Of a stretch of DNA of 64,000 nucleotides, positions 61,478-64,000 are shown in pieces; position 1 is the stretch's first letter; each line of letters starts with the position of its first letter. The notes below the pieces were generated by a model. The model did not search any database and was not told the DNA's origin. It saw only the letters and a list, made by a program, of their open reading frames with translations. The translations under genes were made by a program, and so were the position numbers. This stretch comes from Nocardioides sp. TF02-7 (GTDB lineage: Bacteria > Actinomycetota > Actinomycetes > Propionibacteriales > Nocardioidaceae), in assembly GCF_022437945.1 (NCBI RefSeq), contig NZ_CP092535.1:4278001-4342000 (forward strand). Direction: 5' to 3'.

Positions 61478-62351
61478 ATGACCGTCCACGCCGTCCGCCT
61501 CAACCACGCCGTCCTGTTCGTGGCCGACCTGGAGCGGAGCATCGAGTTCTACTCCCAGGCCTTCGGCATGACGGTGATGGCGCGCGAGCCCCGCGCCAGC
61601 GCCGCGTTCCTGCGGCTGCCGCGCTCGGGCAACCACCACGACCTCGGTCTGTTCGGGGTGGGCGCGCAGCCGCCGCGCCCCCGCGGCAGCCTGGGCCTCT
61701 ACCACCTCGCCTGGCAGGTCGACACGATCGAGGAGCTCGAGGAGGCCCGCCACACCCTCGCCGAGCTCGGCGCCTACACCGGCGAGTCGAGCCACGGCGC
61801 GACCAAGAGCGTCTACGGCCAGGACCCCGACGGCAACGAGTTCGAGGTGATGTGGATGCTGCCCAGGGCCCAGTGGGGCGAATTCGAGAACACGGCCCCC
61901 ATCGACCGGCTCGACCTCCCCAGCGAGGTGCGCCGCTGGGCCGGCGTCCGCACCGCCGCCGAGCTCGTCCCCCTCGAGGGGCGCGCGCTGACCCGCGCGT
62001 TCACCGACGGCACCCGTTCCCGGGTGCGGGGCCACCGTCCCGCTGGGCAGCCTCCTCGCGATGGTGCCGGACCACTGGCTCGGCACCGCCCTCACGCCGA
62101 AGGCGGCGCGCACGCCGACGAGGGTCACCGTCGACCTCCGCGACGACCGGCTCGAGGGCATCAAGGCGTTGCGCGGTGACGTCGCAGCCGCCGTCCGCCG
62201 CGCCGGCGTACGGCTCCTGATCAGGGGGCCGCGCGCCCTCGAGATGACGATCACCTACCGACCGGTGAGCGACCAGGACCGGACGATCGCGGTGCCCGGG
62301 GCGGACGAGGTCGCCACCTCGGTCACCTCCGGCTGCGGACGGGCTGCCTAG
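61478..62351 (+). CDS. VOC-family dioxygenase-like protein with C-terminal extension, one probable frame break
   Basis: ATG 61478 follows CAGGAGGAAATGCACC. Residues 1-145 form a VOC module: LNHAVLFVADLERSIEFYSQAFGMTVMAREPR, NHHDLGLFGVGAQ, YHLAWQVDTIEELEEARHTLAELGAYTGESSHGATKSVYGQDPDGNEFEVMW, with His and Glu residues placed for a metal. The remainder (SEVRRWAGVRTAAELVP onward) leaves frame at GGGG 62028-62031. If one G is removed it continues ATVPLGSLLAMVPDHWLGT and ends SGCGRAA at 62351, 290 residues. Whether the extension is part of this protein or a separate small gene from 62061 is uncertain. Confidence 0.7.
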
Positions 62352-63322
62352 CGGCACCGCGCCGGGTCGGCCTCGGCGGATTCGCGGTGGACCATCAGGC
62401 ACGAGGTGTCGACCGCCTCGAACCGGCGGGCCGGGATCTGCTTCAGGTCCTCGACCAGCCGCTCCGGCCAGCGGCGGCTGGCGGCCCCCTGGAAGTACCA
62501 CGGGGAGCCGTTGTCCGCGAGCACCAGGCCGTAGGTCTTCATGGCCCGCACGACACGGCGGGCGAGCGTCCCGAGCCCGCGTGGCCGGTACGCCGGGTCC
62601 AGCCGGAACCGGGCGCCCATCGGCGGGAACCGGAGCGAGGCCCGCGACCCGGCATGGTGCCGTGCCGGCCAGAGGTAGTGGCGGCTGGTGACGTCGGTGG
62701 TGAAGCGGATCGCGTGGTCGATGCGGTCGGTCCGCACCTCGTCCCACCGCAGGAGCCCGGGGAGGATCGGCAGCCCGGCGGCGTCCGCGGACGTCCAGCC
62801 GGCGGGCCGGAGGTCGTTCGAGCGCAGGCTCCAGACCGCGCCTGACCCGGCGCGCCACCGCCCGTCGACCTTGCGGGTCAGCCACGTCTCGTAGAGCCGG
62901 CAGCGATCTCGGTCGACCACCACGGCGTGCCGGTCACCCGCGGAGCGACGGCCGCCCTCGATCCGGGTACGACGCCCGAGCGGGTAGCGGACCCGGTCGC
63001 TCTCGGCGGCGTAGCGGAACCGGACCCGCACCCGCGGGTGGTCTCGGCCCACGACGGTCACCGGGATCCCGTAGCGGGTCGTCGGGCCGAAGTCGGGGTG
63101 GAGGTTCGCCTCCGGTGACATGCGCGTCATCCAGGCGTCGCTGCGCCGGTGGACCGGGAGGTCGCTGACGTCGGCGTGCCACCAGCTGTCGGCAGGCAGC
63201 TCCGGGCACCGCGTGCCGGGCACCGGCTTCGCGGCGACCGGCGCGGGGTGGGGCCCGCGCCGCCGGCGGGGGACCAGGCCGACGGCGAGGAGCAGCACGA
63301 CGAGCGCGACCTTGAGCGGCAT
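62348..63322 (-). CDS. Secreted protein of unknown function
   Basis: Intact, 324 residues from ATG 63322. A short signal (LKVALVVLLLAVGLVP) precedes a basic mature protein. Conserved-looking segments are LPVHRRSDAWMTRMSPEANLHPDFGPTTRYGIPVTVV, AVVVDRDRCRLYETW, DAAGLPILPGLLRWDEVRTDRIDHAIRFTT and MKTYGLVLADNGSPWYFQGA. The pattern resembles a widespread family of uncharacterised extracellular proteins, possibly carbohydrate-related, but I cannot name it. It converges with the VOC gene, overlapping by 4 bases. Confidence 0.7.
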   Translation of the reverse strand: MPLKVALVVLLLAVGLVPRRRRGPHPAPVAAKPVPGTRCPELPADSWWHADVSDLPVHRRSDAWMTRMSPEANLHPDFGPTTRYGIPVTVVGRDHPRVRVRFRYAAESDRVRYPLGRRTRIEGGRRSAGDRHAVVVDRDRCRLYETWLTRKVDGRWRAGSGAVWSLRSNDLRPAGWTSADAAGLPILPGLLRWDEVRTDRIDHAIRFTTDVTSRHYLWPARHHAGSRASLRFPPMGARFRLDPAYRPRGLGTLARRVVRAMKTYGLVLADNGSPWYFQGAASRRWPERLVEDLKQIPARRFEAVDTSCLMVHRESAEADPARCR

Positions 63323-63374
63323 GCTGCGAACGTATCCCGGTCGCTCACGACCGGTCGCGGTGGATGATCGCTGC

Positions 63375-63866
63375 ATGATCGGCGATCGGTGGGGCGTCAC
63401 GGACGAGGAGACGCGCTTGCACTACCCGTGCGACGACTTCGTCCGTGAGCCGGCACTCGAGGCCTGGCGCGGCGTGTCGGTCGACGCGAGCCCCCGGGTC
63501 GTCTGGGCGCGGCTCCGGCAGGTCCGCCTCGCGCCCTACTCCTACGACCTCGTCGACAACCTCGGCAGACGCTCGCCGCGGGAGCGTCGCGACCTGGCCG
63601 AACCGACGGTCGGCTCCCCCTTCACGCACGCTCTCGGCGCCGACCGCGGCCGGGTCCTCGCCGTGGAGCCGGAGCGGCACCTCACGGCCACGATCCTCGG
63701 CGCCCACCTGTCGTACGTCGTGCGGCCGGGGCCGACCGGGACCCGCCTGCTCCTCAAGGTGGTGGCACGGACGAATCGATGGGTGGCGCCGGTGTTCTCC
63801 GTCGGCGACCTGGTGATGGCACGCAAGCAGCTGCTCACGCTCAAGCGGCTCGCCGAGGGCGACTAG
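63375..63866 (+). CDS. SRPBCC / polyketide-cyclase-like protein
   Basis: Intact, 163 residues from ATG 63375. A helix-grip fold is suggested by GVSVDASPRVVWARLRQVRLAPYSYDLVDNLGRRSPR and GRVLAVEPERHLTATILGAHLSYVVRPGPTGTRLLLKVVART. Residues WVAPVFSVGDLVMARKQLLTLKRLAE form the closing helix. It would bind a hydrophobic ligand. It is divergent from the secreted unknown gene. Confidence 0.72.
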   Translation: MIGDRWGVTDEETRLHYPCDDFVREPALEAWRGVSVDASPRVVWARLRQVRLAPYSYDLVDNLGRRSPRERRDLAEPTVGSPFTHALGADRGRVLAVEPERHLTATILGAHLSYVVRPGPTGTRLLLKVVARTNRWVAPVFSVGDLVMARKQLLTLKRLAEGD

Positions 63867-64000
63867 CGGGCGTCGAGCTCGGCGAGCTCGCGCTCGGAGG
63901 CCTCGGTGCCGGGCAGCTCGGTGCCACGCAGCGAGCTGCCGGAGGTCTCGACCACGTGCCGCATCGCCACCGCGCCGGCGAGGCACGCCACCATCATCGA
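63863..64000 (-). CDS. C-terminal fragment of an unidentified protein
   Basis: The minus strand reads 45 codons from the window edge to a TAG at 63863: a short hydrophobic piece (MMVACLAGAVAMRHVV), then an acidic hydrophilic tail ending ASERELAELDAR. It looks like the end of a membrane protein. The stop overlaps that of the SRPBCC gene. No family can be assigned from this much sequence. Confidence 0.45.
   Translation of the reverse strand, partial: SMMVACLAGAVAMRHVVETSGSSLRGTELPGTEASERELAELDAR

Overview
The window is a very GC-rich actinobacterial chromosome segment. Gene content and order (pafA-pafB-pafC-tatA-tatC-helicase, lnt-ppm-fxsA-rbpA, and the pgsA-DUF881-sbp-DUF881-gcvH-garA-MerR-nuclease-MerR-gcvP block shared with mycobacteria) point to a Nocardioides-like member of the Propionibacteriales. 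I infer the genus from the style of the proteins; it is not proven. There are no rRNA or tRNA genes, CRISPR arrays, insertion sequences or phage genes.

Layout. 1-8605: end of the Pup ligase gene pafA, a secreted FKBP isomerase, the PafBC regulator pair, TatA/TatC, a conserved unknown, a diacylglycerol-kinase-like lipid kinase and a Ski2/HelY-type helicase. 8672-11034: an alpha/beta hydrolase, a 5'-3' exonuclease and an Lrp/AsnC regulator. 11060-16358: a coenzyme-B12 and radical-SAM lysine degradation cluster (kamA divergent from kdd-kamD-kamE-kal), ending in a hairpin terminator. 16634-19974: a long inverted repeat, then lipoprotein and lipoglycan functions (lnt, ppm), fxsA and rbpA. 20132-23885: a leftward operon of an MFS protein, a glycerophosphodiesterase and an unusual MurA with an N-terminal XRE domain. 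23968-34533: accessory genes (alcohol dehydrogenase, META lipoprotein, ArsR/SRPBCC pair, AraC regulator, VOC, flavin enzyme, short UvrA-like ABC protein, secreted DUF1906 protein with peptidoglycan-binding repeats, TetR, and a class A FAD monooxygenase preceded by a rifamycin-associated-element-like palindrome). 34534-35060: a non-coding stretch with several palindromes. 35061-44865: hemerythrin/MBL/DUF2231 operon, a secreted cyclophilin, aminopeptidase N, RmuC and TldD/TldE. 44884-57235: alcohol dehydrogenase, glycine cleavage P protein behind a glycine riboswitch, two MerR regulators, a bifunctional nuclease, GarA, GcvH, DUF881/Sbp proteins, a CDP-alcohol phosphatidyltransferase and two CNNM/CorC-type membrane proteins. 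57252-64000: acetoacetyl-CoA synthetase, LLM flavin enzyme, MarR regulator with repeated sites, an F420-reductase-like protein, a VOC protein, a secreted unknown, an SRPBCC protein and a fragment.

A dominant feature is that 32 of the roughly 62 genes, including essential ones, carry one to three frame breaks. I count about 48. Nearly all behave as one extra base inside a run of G or C, and removing it restores full-length family-typical proteins. I read this as uncorrected homopolymer error in the assembly, not gene decay. Affected genes are therefore annotated across their full span, with each break located.

Functionally, the window combines protein turnover and export (Pup ligase, PafBC, Tat), envelope assembly (Lnt, Ppm, MurA, PgsA), one-carbon and amino-acid catabolism (glycine cleavage, lysine aminomutases) and stress or drug-defence genes.
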